Source: Suilimivivens aceti
GTDB lineage: Bacteria; Bacillota; Clostridia; Lachnospirales; Lachnospiraceae
Direction: 5' to 3'
Length of the DNA: 64,000 bases
NCBI RefSeq assembly: GCF_025567405.1
Contig: NZ_JAOQKJ010000008.1
Span: 62,001 to 126,000, forward strand
Below the pieces are notes generated by a model. It was not told where the DNA came from and searched no databases. It saw only the letters and a program-made list of their open reading frames with translations. A program made the translations under genes and the position numbers. Shown here one piece after another: positions 22,968 to 32,336 of this stretch (position 1 is the stretch's first letter; every line of letters starts with the position of its first letter).

Positions 22968-25622
22968 CAGCCTTGCAGAAAGCACCAGCAGTTCATGCAC
23001 CACAAGCGGCATGGATGACAGCAGAAGCAGAAGCCCCCATTCCTCCAGGGTAAGACGGCTTGTGCCAAACAGCTCCACAAAGTACGGAATTTCCGTCACC
23101 AGCACCTGCAAAAGGATGCCAACCACAAAGGATACCAACATATAGGGATTGTTCCGGTGATTCATCCTAAACAGAGATTTATTCACGTCCCTCATACCGA
23201 TGGCATGCATCAGCTGACTCATGCCAAGAACTGTAAATGCATGAGTCTGTGCTTTATTCAGCACACTGGTTACCATAAGCATCTTTCTTATATTATCAAT
23301 GCTCACCGGCAGTCCCCTTACAAGAAGCTCCCGGTATGGCACCGTCAGAAATGCCAGCAGGCTGATACTTCCAATCACAACCCCATAGCAGAGCATACAG
23401 GAAAGTCCTCCCTGTGCAAACAGGCTTTCCCTGCTTTTCCTTGGCGGCTGTCCCATCAGCTCTTCTGTATCATTTTCATCTGCTCCAAGGGCAAGCGCCG
23501 GCAGCGAATCCGTGATCAGATTGACCCAGAGAATATGGCTTGCCTTTAAAGGCGGCAGAAATCCCGCAAGGACTGCTGCCAGCATAGTCATGATCTCCCC
23601 GAAATTGGAGGATAAAAGGAACAGGATCGTTTTCCTGATATTTTCATAGATTCCACGTCCCTCCCGCATGGCCTTCTCTATGGTTGTGAAATTGTCATCC
23701 GTCAGCACCATGTCTGCTGCATTTCTGGCAACATCCGTTCCTTCCTTTCCCATGGCGATCCCCACATCCGCCGCTTTCAGGGATGGTGCATCATTAATGC
23801 CATCTCCTGTCATGGCCACGATCCTGCCCTTTTTCCGCAGGGCTTCCACGATCCTTACCTTATGCTCCGGTGATACCCGTGCAAACACGCGGATCTCTTC
23901 CACCCTGTCCTCCCATTCTCCTTCAGAAAGAGCTGCGATCTCATCCCCCGTCATGCACTGGCTCCTTACATCTGCAATCGACAGCTCCCTTGCAATGGCA
24001 AGTGCGGTATCCACATGATCCCCTGTGATCATCACAGTATTAACACCAGCCCGCCGGAAGCTCTGAACTGCCTCCCTGACACCTTCTCTTGGTGGATCGA
24101 TCATACCGGTAAGTCCAAGAAATGTGAGGTTCTCCTCAGAGAGCAGCTCCTCCTGTGAGCCGGTTTTCCCCTCTGTCTTCATGGCAAAGGCCAGCACCCG
24201 CAGCGCCTCACCCGCCATTTTCTCCGCAGCCTTCATGACCTCCTTCTTCTCCCGTTCAGAAAAGGGAAGTTCCCTTCCATTGCGGTACTGCCTGCTGCAC
24301 CGCAGGAGGATCCCATCTGCTGCCCCCTTGCAGTATGCCACAAGGCTCCCTTCCCGCTCCTGTACTGTGGTCATGCGCTTTCTCTCAGAGTCAAAGGCTC
24401 TCTCCGCCACTCTTCTGTACTTCTGCCCATAAGCTTTTCTGTCGTATCCATACCCATCTGCATAGGCAAGAAGAGAAATCTCTGTAGGATCTCCGATCCG
24501 CTCTTCAAGGTCAGCATCATTGCACAGAACACAGCTTTCCAGGAAATATTCATGTCCCTTTCCGGTAATATCACCTGCATCCACGATCCTGCCATCCAGA
24601 TAGCACTTCTTTACCGTCATCCGGTTCTGCGTCAGTGTTCCTGTCTTGTCCGAGCAGACCACGTTCACCGCCCCCAGTGTTTCCACTGAAGGAAGCTTCC
24701 TGATAATGGTTCCTGCCTTTACCATCCTGGAAACGCTGAGTGCCATCACGATCGTCACGATCGCAGGCAGTCCCTCCGGCACTGCTGCTACTGCCAGTGA
24801 GATCGCAGTCAGGAGCATTTCCCCGATATTCCGCTTCTGTACAACCGCCACCAGAAACAAAAGAAGACAGAGCATCACCGCCCCGATACTGAGTATCTTT
24901 CCAAGATCGGAAAGCCGTTTCTGCAAGGGTGTCAGCTCTGCCCCCTTCTCCTCAATAAGGCCTGCGATCCTGCCGATCTCTGTATCCATACCGGTAGCAG
25001 TCACCACTCCCCTGCCCCTCCCGCAGGTTACCATAGTGGTCATATAAGCCATATTCTTCCGGTCTCCCGGATTTTTCACCTTTTCTGTCAGAGCCGTGTC
25101 ATTTTTTTCTGAAGGAAGGGATTCTCCCGTCAGTGCCGCTTCTTCTATCCTCAGATTTACCGTCTCTGTCAGCCGGATATCTGCCGGCACCTGTCTTCCA
25201 CTGTCAAGCAGGACAATATCCCCCGGCACCAGAAATGCACTGTCGATCTCCTGCTCCCTGCCGTCCCGGACAACAATCGCTTTTGGGCTTGTCAGCTTTT
25301 TCAGCGCTTCAATAGCCCTCCTGGCTTTTCCCTCCTGGATCACACCCATACACGCATTCAAAAGGATCACTGCCCCAATGATACAGGCATCTCCCGCTTC
25401 CTTCAGAAACAGCGACACCACAATAGCCGCCATCAGGATATAGATCAGAGGATCGCACAGCTGCTCAAAAAAGAGCTGCAGAACCGGTTTCCTTTTTCCT
25501 TCTAAAATCCTGTTTTCTCCATTTTCAAGAAGACGTACCTTTGCCACATCCTCTTTAAGTCCATCCTGCAGACTGGTCGTAAACAGCTTTTCCAGTTCCC
25601 TGACGCTTTTTTCTGTATACAT
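22887..25622 (-). CDS. P-type Ca2+-ATPase (P2A/PMCA type)
   Basis: The protein has 911 aa with the complete P-type order: N-terminal cation ATPase domain, TGES actuator loop (165-168), VPEGLPA in M4 (281-287), phosphorylated Asp325 in CSDKTGTLT, CKGAADGIL (nucleotide site), MITGDH and MTGDGINDAPSLKAADVGIAMG hinge, then C-terminal helices. The PEGL motif and length match calcium-pumping bacterial ATPases. It would export Ca2+ (perhaps Mn2+) across the cell membrane. Its ribosome binding site is buried in a strong hairpin in the leader. Its 3' end overlaps ytaF on the other strand. Confidence 0.92.
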   Translation of the reverse strand: MYTEKSVRELEKLFTTSLQDGLKEDVAKVRLLENGENRILEGKRKPVLQLFFEQLCDPLIYILMAAIVVSLFLKEAGDACIIGAVILLNACMGVIQEGKARRAIEALKKLTSPKAIVVRDGREQEIDSAFLVPGDIVLLDSGRQVPADIRLTETVNLRIEEAALTGESLPSEKNDTALTEKVKNPGDRKNMAYMTTMVTCGRGRGVVTATGMDTEIGRIAGLIEEKGAELTPLQKRLSDLGKILSIGAVMLCLLLFLVAVVQKRNIGEMLLTAISLAVAAVPEGLPAIVTIVMALSVSRMVKAGTIIRKLPSVETLGAVNVVCSDKTGTLTQNRMTVKKCYLDGRIVDAGDITGKGHEYFLESCVLCNDADLEERIGDPTEISLLAYADGYGYDRKAYGQKYRRVAERAFDSERKRMTTVQEREGSLVAYCKGAADGILLRCSRQYRNGRELPFSEREKKEVMKAAEKMAGEALRVLAFAMKTEGKTGSQEELLSEENLTFLGLTGMIDPPREGVREAVQSFRRAGVNTVMITGDHVDTALAIARELSIADVRSQCMTGDEIAALSEGEWEDRVEEIRVFARVSPEHKVRIVEALRKKGRIVAMTGDGINDAPSLKAADVGIAMGKEGTDVARNAADMVLTDDNFTTIEKAMREGRGIYENIRKTILFLLSSNFGEIMTMLAAVLAGFLPPLKASHILWVNLITDSLPALALGADENDTEELMGQPPRKSRESLFAQGGLSCMLCYGVVIGSISLLAFLTVPYRELLVRGLPVSIDNIRKMLMVTSVLNKAQTHAFTVLGMSQLMHAIGMRDVNKSLFRMNHRNNPYMLVSFVVGILLQVLVTEIPYFVELFGTSRLTLEEWGLLLLLSSMPLVVHELLVLSARLSGVQEFQKPGQGKKEKEQGREKREYA

Positions 25623-25626
25623 AACA

Positions 25627-25670
25627 AATCCCTCCTGTACCCCTATTTATATGCGGGATACGGAGGGATT
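25627..25670 (-). promoter_or_regulatory. Hairpin hiding the ribosome binding site of the Ca2+-ATPase
   Basis: On the minus strand AATCCCTCC pairs with GGAGGGATT, and inside it GTATCCC pairs with GGGGTAC, leaving a one-base bulge and an 11-base loop. The 3' arm contains the GGAGGG site seven bases before the ATG. The stem has about 16 pairs, so translation should be blocked unless the structure opens. Confidence 0.7.
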
Positions 25671-25677
25671 AGACTAC

Positions 25678-26853
25678 CTATTGACCAGTAGGCTGTGTGT
25701 AATCATCCATATAAGTGTCATTGCATCTGGTACAGCGGTACAGCGTATAACCGGCGCTTGTGGCTGTAGGCGGGATCACAATGGATCTGTAATTGTGTTT
25801 ATTCGGATCAACCGGGATCTGTTCTGCATAGGTACTGCCGCAGCTGCATACATATGACCGGATCCCCGGCTGTGTACAGTTGGCCTCCTGTAATACATAG
25901 GAGGTGTAATTATGCACATGTGGTGTGGCGCTTGGTGATGCTGTTGCACTCGGTGATGCCGTTGCACTCGGTGATGCCGTTGCCGCAGCTGTAGCCGAAG
26001 GGGATGCGCTTGTCCCGGCTGAAGCACCTGCCGTTGCGGCAGCTGTTGCCGAAGGCGATGCACTTGGTGTTACCGGCGGGATAGACCTGGTGTCCAGTAC
26101 CACACCACAGACAGTACAGGTTCTCTGCTCAGTTCCCGACTGCTTCTCTGTTGCTGCTTCTGCCACTTTCCAGTCTGTTGCAATATGTCCCATAGCCGGG
26201 ATCGGCTCGGTATAAAAGCTGCCGCAGCTGCAGGTATATTTCCTGAGGCCTGCCAGCACACAGGTAGGCTCTCTTTCTACAGAAGCAATATAGTCATGCA
26301 CATGGGATGCGGCCGATGCGGAGCCTCCTTTATAAGGTACAACCTCCTGTGCTACCACCTCATCACAATAAATACATTTCTTAACTCTTAATCCTTCCTT
26401 ATCTGCAGTGGCCTTTCTCACAGTTTCCCAGCTGTCCTCTGCCACATGACCAGTAGAGGGACTATCCACGTAATAAACATCCCCGCAGATATCACAGGTA
26501 TATTTCAGCCTGCCTGACTGATAACAGGTAGCCTTCTTCTCCACGCTCTCTTTATAATCATGTACATGATCTGCTGCGGCAGAAGGGCTGTGCTTCTCTG
26601 TATCGCCGGAAAGATCTGACGGTGTCTGATCCGTACTGCCTGTCTGATCCGGCAGGATCGTCGGAACTGGTGCAAGGGAAGGCGCATCCGCAATATCCGC
26701 CTCCTGCGTACTGTCCGGCTTCACGTTGTCTGCCATCTTCTGGCTCCCACTGCCACCGATCACTGTATAACCGATAATTCCTATTGTTGCAAGGCAGGCG
26801 ATCACTGCTAATACCCCCAGGATCCCTGTCAGCACCTTCATCACACTTCCCAT
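25678..26853 (-). CDS. Membrane-anchored Cys/His repeat protein
   Basis: The protein has 391 aa. One N-terminal transmembrane segment (about 7-30) is followed by an acidic, Pro/Thr-rich spacer and at least four modules of about 40-80 residues with the pattern HVHDY-n-C-n-YTCxxCG. Examples: HVHDYKESVEKKATC, YTCDICGDVYYV, TYAEQIPVDPNKHNY. A low-complexity Ser-Pro-Ser-Ala-Thr stretch links the last modules. Paired CxxC motifs suggest metal-binding or disulfide-rich knuckles outside the cell. Related modules occur in Lachnospiraceae surface proteins. Function unknown. Confidence 0.7.
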   Translation of the reverse strand: MGSVMKVLTGILGVLAVIACLATIGIIGYTVIGGSGSQKMADNVKPDSTQEADIADAPSLAPVPTILPDQTGSTDQTPSDLSGDTEKHSPSAAADHVHDYKESVEKKATCYQSGRLKYTCDICGDVYYVDSPSTGHVAEDSWETVRKATADKEGLRVKKCIYCDEVVAQEVVPYKGGSASAASHVHDYIASVEREPTCVLAGLRKYTCSCGSFYTEPIPAMGHIATDWKVAEAATEKQSGTEQRTCTVCGVVLDTRSIPPVTPSASPSATAAATAGASAGTSASPSATAAATASPSATASPSATASPSATPHVHNYTSYVLQEANCTQPGIRSYVCSCGSTYAEQIPVDPNKHNYRSIVIPPTATSAGYTLYRCTRCNDTYMDDYTQPTGQ

Positions 26854-26904
26854 AGCTGTTTCCTCTTATGACCTTCTTCTTATATGAAGATATTTTATCA
26901 TACT

Positions 26905-27738
26905 TTATCTTATTGTTCTATCTGAAATTATCCCTATTTCTTCCCTGCTTTTTCCCTGTTCTTCGGCACTTTTCCCTGTAGCATAATCGATAATGATGCC
27001 GGGCTGTATATTATAAAGAAAAACATGATAACAGATCGCTTTCCCATGATCCTCCACAGAATATGCTTCCATTTCCACACCTCTTGCCACCAGCTCACTT
27101 CCTTTAAAATAAGGAGTCACCCGGTAAAGCACATGTCCCTCAGTACGATCCAGATAGCGCATGACCCTTTCCTCCCAGGGCAGCATAGTCGTGGCATTCA
27201 GGTACCTGGTTCCGGTGATCAGATTCTTTTCATTGGCCTCCTGCCCGGTCAGGGCATAGGCGATCAGGTGGCTTCTATTATATAAATAGGGCGGACTTTC
27301 ATCGATCAGACCTTCGTATTTCTTCTGTTTCCATCCGGAAGGGCGTATTTCTCCGATATCCCCTCTTTTTTCTGTCGGCATCATGTCCCTGGACAGCATG
27401 GCGACTGCTGTGCCACACCTTGAAAGTCCATCCAGCTCACTGTAATGCTCTCCGGTAATATGGCTCATCTCCCATTCCGTAAAATTGGGTCTTCCACCAT
27501 TCAGAACGATATAGTCTTCTCCTGAATAGTCCGGAATACTGTCCGGATCTGCAATACAGGTACTCTCTGAGCCTCCCTCATCTGGCAGATAGGCTTCGCT
27601 TTCATAAGCTGCTGGCTGCTCTTCTTCGTTTTCCAGTATTCCCGGCACGGTAAAGCTTAACAGACAGAGTATCAATATTCCCATCAGGGTACGCATATCA
27701 CAACACCATGCATGCTTTCTTTTCTTACTTCTTTTCAT
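26905..27738 (-). CDS. EndA-like DNA/RNA non-specific nuclease
   Basis: The protein has 277 aa from MKRSKKRKH, which has AGGAAAG eight bases upstream. After a basic start and a membrane or signal segment comes the NUC-type domain: GRPNFTEWEM, then the core LYNRSHLIAYALTGQEAN and NLITGTRYLNATTM, where His in RSHLI and Asn in the following helix match the beta-beta-alpha metal site of EndA/Sda1-type nucleases. It would act outside the membrane, degrading DNA for uptake or nutrition. Family call good, role inferred. Confidence 0.85.
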   Translation of the reverse strand: MKRSKKRKHAWCCDMRTLMGILILCLLSFTVPGILENEEEQPAAYESEAYLPDEGGSESTCIADPDSIPDYSGEDYIVLNGGRPNFTEWEMSHITGEHYSELDGLSRCGTAVAMLSRDMMPTEKRGDIGEIRPSGWKQKKYEGLIDESPPYLYNRSHLIAYALTGQEANEKNLITGTRYLNATTMLPWEERVMRYLDRTEGHVLYRVTPYFKGSELVARGVEMEAYSVEDHGKAICYHVFLYNIQPGIIIDYATGKSAEEQGKSREEIGIISDRTIR

Positions 27739-27818
27739 CAGAATATCTTTCCTGTCAACCAAAAACATACTATAATGATCCCTGTACAAACTACAGCTTA
27801 CTTAAGGATAACACTTTT

Positions 27819-28766
27819 ATGAACTATTACATGGCTCCCATGGAGGGACTTACCACCTACATTTTCCGCAATGCCTTTCATCAGTACTATGGCGGTATTG
27901 ACAAATACTTCACACCCTTTCTCTGTAACCGTCATATGAGCAGCAGAGAAAAGAACGATATTCTGCCGGAGCATAACAGAGGGATGTGTACTATTCCCCA
28001 GATCCTGACAAACAAAGCAGAAGATTTTCTTTCCCTGTGCCAGGACCTTTCTTCTTACGGCTATGACACTGTCAATCTGAACCTCGGCTGCCCTTCCGGA
28101 ACCGTTGTTGCCAAGGGGCGGGGTGCCGGCTTCCTTTCCTGTCCTGATGAGCTTGATGCCTTCCTTGACGAAATCTTCAGCAGATGTCCTCTGTCTATTT
28201 CCATCAAGACCAGGATCGGCATGGAACAGGAGTCTGAATGGGAAACACTTTTGTCCCTTTATCAGAAATACCCCATTGCAGAACTGATCATCCATCCAAG
28301 ACTTCAGAAGGAGGGCTATGGCGGCACGCCTCACCTCAGTGCATACAAAAGAGCAGAAGAAATGCTTTCCTGCCCTCTTTGCTATAATGGTGATATTATT
28401 TCTCCTGCCACACAGGAAAAGACTCTTAAGACACTTCCCGGCATAAAAACGATCATGCTCGGACGTGGTCTTCTGAAAAATCCGCTTCTTCCTGCACTTC
28501 TCCGTCAGGAAAATACGGATCCCTCCACGCTGAAAAGCTTCCACGATACCATTCTGGACGGATATCTTTCCATCATGTCTGGTGACATGAATACATTATA
28601 CAAAATGAAAGATCTTTGGACATTCTTCGGTCAGAGCTTCGATGGTGCTGAAAAGTACCTGAAGGCTATCCGCAAGGCCAGAACTGTCACTGATTACCGG
28701 CTCGCTGTCAATGCCATATTCCGCACCTGCAGAGTCATCCTTCCAGCTCCTTCTGATCCCTGGTAA
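27819..28766 (+). CDS. tRNA-dihydrouridine synthase family protein
   Basis: The protein has 315 aa. The flavin barrel motifs of Dus enzymes are present: MAPMEGLTTYIFRN, DTVNLNLGCPSGTVVAKGRG (catalytic Cys in GCP), SIKTRIGM, ELIIHPR, CYNGDI and MLGRGLLKNP. Dus enzymes reduce uridines in the tRNA D-loop with FMN and NADPH. AAGGATAAC precedes the ATG; the longer upstream frame crosses the divergent nuclease gene. The last 32 bp overlap the convergent MATE gene. Confidence 0.88.
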   Translation: MNYYMAPMEGLTTYIFRNAFHQYYGGIDKYFTPFLCNRHMSSREKNDILPEHNRGMCTIPQILTNKAEDFLSLCQDLSSYGYDTVNLNLGCPSGTVVAKGRGAGFLSCPDELDAFLDEIFSRCPLSISIKTRIGMEQESEWETLLSLYQKYPIAELIIHPRLQKEGYGGTPHLSAYKRAEEMLSCPLCYNGDIISPATQEKTLKTLPGIKTIMLGRGLLKNPLLPALLRQENTDPSTLKSFHDTILDGYLSIMSGDMNTLYKMKDLWTFFGQSFDGAEKYLKAIRKARTVTDYRLAVNAIFRTCRVILPAPSDPW

Positions 28767-30111
28767 TGTTTTTCATCCATTTGAATTTAAAATAATGAGC
28801 AAATACCACCGGCATCTTTTCAAACTCATCCAGCGTCATCACAAAGTAAACCCATACCGGCGGCAGCTTCAGCACATACGCAGCGATCGCCATCAGTGGT
28901 ACTGATACTCCCCACATAAACACCGTATCCACTACCATGCCGAACTTCGCATCACCACCGCCACGAAAGCACCCGCAGATCAGACAGGTATTAATACCTT
29001 CCCCTACCAGTCTCCAGGTGGTCATGATCATAATGATCCCCAGATAATATATCGCTGTCTCTGTCAGCTTATCACGATAAAACTGTACCATAAACGGACG
29101 GATCGCCAGGATCACGCAGCAGCCCAGAAGACTTACGATCACAGTAAGCCACAGTATTCTTTTCGCATATACCTTCGTATCCTCCATCCTGTTTTCACCA
29201 AGCGTCTGACTGACGATGATCGTTGTGGCATTAGAAAAGCCACGGCAGACAATGGCACCCATATTGACCACCATGACAGCTACTGCATTGGCCGCTACCA
29301 TATCATCTCCGATATGTCCAAGGATCGCCGTACAGGTCGTGGCTGCCATTCCCCACATCAGATCATTCACCACAGACGGTGCACTTATCTTCAAAAAATC
29401 TTTAAAAAGAACGCCTGACCGCCTGAACAGATTCTTCAGCCGGAATTTAATATCCTTACCTGCTGCAGAATACACAAAACACAGGATCACTTCCACTGCT
29501 CTTGCCGATACCGTGCCAAGCGCTACTCCTACAACACCCAGTCTTGGCAGTCCAAACAGCCCGAAAATAAAGGCTGCATTCATCAGCACATTGACTAACA
29601 GGGAAACCACATACAGCGCAGAAGGAAAAACGATCTTCCCTACACTGCGCAGGGCACTCACAAAAACCTGTGAGAATCCCATGAACACAAAGGAAAAGGA
29701 GAGCACCTTCAGATAAGCTGCTCCTTCCTTTATGGTCTGTGGACTGTCAGTAAATATCTTCATGATCGCTTCCGGTGCAAAAAAAGAAAACACAAAAAAC
29801 AGAAGTGAGATCAGGATCGCCACTCTGGCTGCCAGTCCAATGATCCTTTCAACTGTCTGCTTGTCTCCTTTTCCAAAGTATTGGGCGCAGAGCACGCTTG
29901 TCCCTATCCCAAGTCCATAATAAAAGCAGAACAGCACAAAGGTATACTGATTTGCCAGAGACGAGGCCGCCATGGCTGTCTGGCTCACATAACCAAGCAT
30001 GATCGTATCCGCTGAATTCACCAGCGTACTGATCAGGTTCTGTATCATGATCGGAAATGCCAGCTTCAGGGCATATAATAAAAACTGTTTTCTGTCCAAC
30101 CGCTCTTTCAT
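28735..30111 (-). CDS. MATE family efflux transporter
   Basis: The protein has 458 aa and about 12 membrane helices in two homologous halves. Typical MATE motifs are SADTIMLGYVSQTAMAASSL in helix 1-2 and its counterpart GDDMVAANAVAVMVVNMGAI in the second half. Such proteins export drugs, metabolites or cell-wall precursors with Na+ or H+; the substrate is open. It overlaps the dus gene end and follows the zinc-ribbon gene by 12 bp, so those two may be cotranscribed. Confidence 0.88.
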   Translation of the reverse strand: MKERLDRKQFLLYALKLAFPIMIQNLISTLVNSADTIMLGYVSQTAMAASSLANQYTFVLFCFYYGLGIGTSVLCAQYFGKGDKQTVERIIGLAARVAILISLLFFVFSFFAPEAIMKIFTDSPQTIKEGAAYLKVLSFSFVFMGFSQVFVSALRSVGKIVFPSALYVVSLLVNVLMNAAFIFGLFGLPRLGVVGVALGTVSARAVEVILCFVYSAAGKDIKFRLKNLFRRSGVLFKDFLKISAPSVVNDLMWGMAATTCTAILGHIGDDMVAANAVAVMVVNMGAIVCRGFSNATTIIVSQTLGENRMEDTKVYAKRILWLTVIVSLLGCCVILAIRPFMVQFYRDKLTETAIYYLGIIMIMTTWRLVGEGINTCLICGCFRGGGDAKFGMVVDTVFMWGVSVPLMAIAAYVLKLPPVWVYFVMTLDEFEKMPVVFAHYFKFKWMKNITRDQKELEG

Positions 30112-30123
30112 CTTTTATCACCA

Positions 30124-30507
30124 TTAAAATCTCGTTCCACATTTGGGACAATATTCAAAATCCTCTGCCGTCTCAAAGCCACAGCACTGACAATGTTTAT
30201 ACGCACCATAAAAGCTGCCATAGCCTCCCCTGTTTACTCTGGTCAGATGTTCCTGCCGTATTTCCACAGGCTCCCCGTGGAAAATTGCTTTTCCAATCTC
30301 CGGATCCAGTTCATACAGGGCATGGCAGCAGCTTGTCTGCACGTAATAATGCTTATTCCATTTCAGGCAGGGGATCAAAAACAGGGAAAGCACCGTATAG
30401 GTCATAAAAACCTGATATCTCCCATATTTTCCACACAGATTACAGATAATCGTCTGTGTAAAATCAAAATCCTTCCTGCCATCCGTAATACCCATCATAA
30501 AAAACAT
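30124..30507 (-). CDS. Zinc-ribbon protein with hydrophobic centre
   Basis: The protein has 127 aa. The N-terminal part FDFTQTIICNLCGKYGRYQV holds one CxxC; a hydrophobic segment TYTVLSLFLIPCLKW follows; the C-terminus CQCCGFETAEDFEYCPKCG has the zinc-ribbon pairs. This order (zinc knuckle, YxVFMTYTVLSLFFIP, HYYVQTSCC) is seen in a family of clostridial proteins of unknown role. It lies just upstream of the MATE gene on the same strand. Confidence 0.65.
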   Translation of the reverse strand: MFFMMGITDGRKDFDFTQTIICNLCGKYGRYQVFMTYTVLSLFLIPCLKWNKHYYVQTSCCHALYELDPEIGKAIFHGEPVEIRQEHLTRVNRGGYGSFYGAYKHCQCCGFETAEDFEYCPKCGTRF

Positions 30508-30548
30508 GGCACTTCTCCCTATCTTACCATTTTATAAAATTTTGTCCA

Positions 30549-31020
30549 TCATTTTCTTGTGATATAGTAATCACAGTATTCAGCCCCCTCAGCAACCGAT
30601 TTTTCCCTGTGATAGCATACTCCCCGGATCCCTGTGGTGTAAATCTTGTCAATGGCACACATGACCGGTGCTTCTCATGATCGCTTCCCGGTTCCGCCAT
30701 ATGATCCTTGGCAGTCCAGGGATCCCGGTAAGGGCTGCCAGCTTTGCTTTCACTGCTTCCCCGGCAGAGGGCGCATAGTCCATCATAAGCTTTAAGGCCT
30801 CTTCTTTCGAAACCTTCTCCTGCAGTGCCAGATAAATGCCGGCCATGGGATATGCTACATTTCTGGCATCCTTCACAGCTCCTTTATTCTCTCTGATCAG
30901 CTTCATGCTGTAGTTTCCCGCTTTTTTCCACAGTGCAGCTCCGTCCTGTTCACCGAATTTTGCAAGAATAACTGCTTTCAATCCGGCAAAGAACATATTT
31001 TTGTCCAGGATATTTTTCAT
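30549..31020 (-). pseudogene. ATC hydrolase-like protein, frameshifted
   Basis: The first frame (31020-30649) encodes 123 aa resembling the N-terminal half of L-2-amino-thiazoline-4-carboxylic acid hydrolase-like proteins (GEQDGAALWKKAGNYSMKLI). It ends RSTGHVCH and stops. Directly after, another frame continues CAIDKIYTTGIRGVCYHREK, SVAEGAEYCDYYITRK to a stop at 30551-30549, which looks like the usual Cys-containing end of the family. One or more bases, or a larger piece, appear lost near 30655. Assignment is tentative. Confidence 0.5.
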
Positions 31021-31096
31021 AGGTATTTTATTTCTTTCCCTTATATCTATCTTGTAACGCCTCTCTGATAATCATTCTATCATATATCAGACGCAT

Positions 31097-31137
31097 AAAA
31101 AAGAGGCCTGTAACCCAAGTGAATCACATTCCTCTTT
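31097..31137 (-). terminator. Terminator of the exported repeat protein gene
   Basis: On the minus strand AAAGAGG pairs with CCTCTTT across a 24-base loop, followed by a run of six T, 27 bp after the stop at 31164. Confidence 0.65.
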
Positions 31138-31163
31138 CCGTAAATCCATAGTTATATTATATT

Positions 31164-32261
31164 TCAAGTGATAGTATTACTGCTTTCCGCTCCACATCCC
31201 GTACATTTGCCTTCTGAAAATTTATGGGGTTCTGTTTCCTCATGCCCACAACGCTTACAGACACACTTATGTTTTTCTGAATCGACCGGCTGCAAATCAC
31301 TATATTCTGGATGACTGCATGTCATTTTACAATTTTCACACGTTCCCGTTTCCACATTCCATTCATGCTTACATTGCCTTTCGCAGGACTTACATACCCC
31401 ATTGTTAAACATACATTTTTCCTCTGCAGGATAATCGCAGTTATTACACATTTTCAAATGCATATCAGTTTTATCAGTCAATATCTTATATGTAAATCCA
31501 CCATCATGCTTACATGTTTTCTCAGGTTTCGGTGCCGGATCTGACGGTTCTGGTGCTGGTGGTACTTCCGTTGGTGCTGGTGTTTCTGAAGGCTTCGGTG
31601 CTTCTGAAGGTGCCGCTGTTGCTTCCGGCTTACTCTCTGTCTTAGGACTCTCTGGCACACTGGCCGGAACAGAAATCGTTTCTTCTGCTGGATCTGCCAG
31701 TACGGATTCCGGCACTGCGGGCTTTGCAATCACCTGTCCGTTCATTCCACTCACCGTAATTCCTGCCTTTGTTACAGCATCGATCGTTGTTAGTTTTCTG
31801 TTCTCATTGATACCATAATTGGCGTAATGCACATAATATGCCACCAGATCATCCCCGAACGCATTCTGAAGATCCGGATAAGCAGAAATATAGGCGAACA
31901 CATTAAATGCCGGATTTATCTGTGTTCTTCCTTCCTTTAATCCATGGGTAATATAATGATTCCAAAGAGCCTCCCTGTCATTTCCATATGCCTTGGCAAC
32001 ATCAGGATAAGCCTTGGCATATATATTTACATCAAAAATCTTTTTCAGAGCTTCCAGATCTTCTGCTGAATAGTTGATCTTGTATCCCGCAGCAATTTTC
32101 TGCAGTGAATCTTTAGGTATTTCTGTCTTGTTTTTATCCAGTATATTAGAAGTATACAATGCCCCCATATTATTCTTGACTATCATTGCAGCATCTGCTG
32201 TCATTACCGGGCAAAGACTCACGGTCAGCGCCAGTACCAGTGCTAAAATTCTCTTTCTCAT
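31164..32261 (-). CDS. Exported protein with Tyr-rich repeats and Cys-rich tail
   Basis: The protein has 365 aa with a clear signal peptide (MRKRILALVLALTVSLCPVM, then TADA). Two repeats of about 40 residues follow, FDVNIYAKAYPDVAKAYGND / FNVFAYISAYPDLQNAFGDD, each with an HY(I/V)xxGxxExR end, a pattern common in clostridial surface proteins. A Pro/Glu/Lys/Thr-rich spacer leads to a C-terminal region of about 110 residues with many CxxC/CxH pairs (CNNCDYPAEEKC, CENCKMTCSH, CKRCGHEE). It is probably a cell-surface protein with metal or disulfide knuckles. Role unknown. Confidence 0.7.
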   Translation of the reverse strand: MRKRILALVLALTVSLCPVMTADAAMIVKNNMGALYTSNILDKNKTEIPKDSLQKIAAGYKINYSAEDLEALKKIFDVNIYAKAYPDVAKAYGNDREALWNHYITHGLKEGRTQINPAFNVFAYISAYPDLQNAFGDDLVAYYVHYANYGINENRKLTTIDAVTKAGITVSGMNGQVIAKPAVPESVLADPAEETISVPASVPESPKTESKPEATAAPSEAPKPSETPAPTEVPPAPEPSDPAPKPEKTCKHDGGFTYKILTDKTDMHLKMCNNCDYPAEEKCMFNNGVCKSCERQCKHEWNVETGTCENCKMTCSHPEYSDLQPVDSEKHKCVCKRCGHEETEPHKFSEGKCTGCGAESSNTIT

Positions 32262-32307
32262 ACTGTATTCTCCTTTTACATTTTATAACTGAATTCCCTG
32301 TGAGAAT

Positions 32308-32336
32308 ATTTTAGCACGTGGAAAACCTGTGTGCAA
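32308..32336 (-). promoter_or_regulatory. Promoter of the exported repeat protein gene
   Basis: On the minus strand TTGCAC (32336-32331) and TAAAAT (32313-32308) with a 17-bp spacer, about 45 bp before the start codon. Confidence 0.65.
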
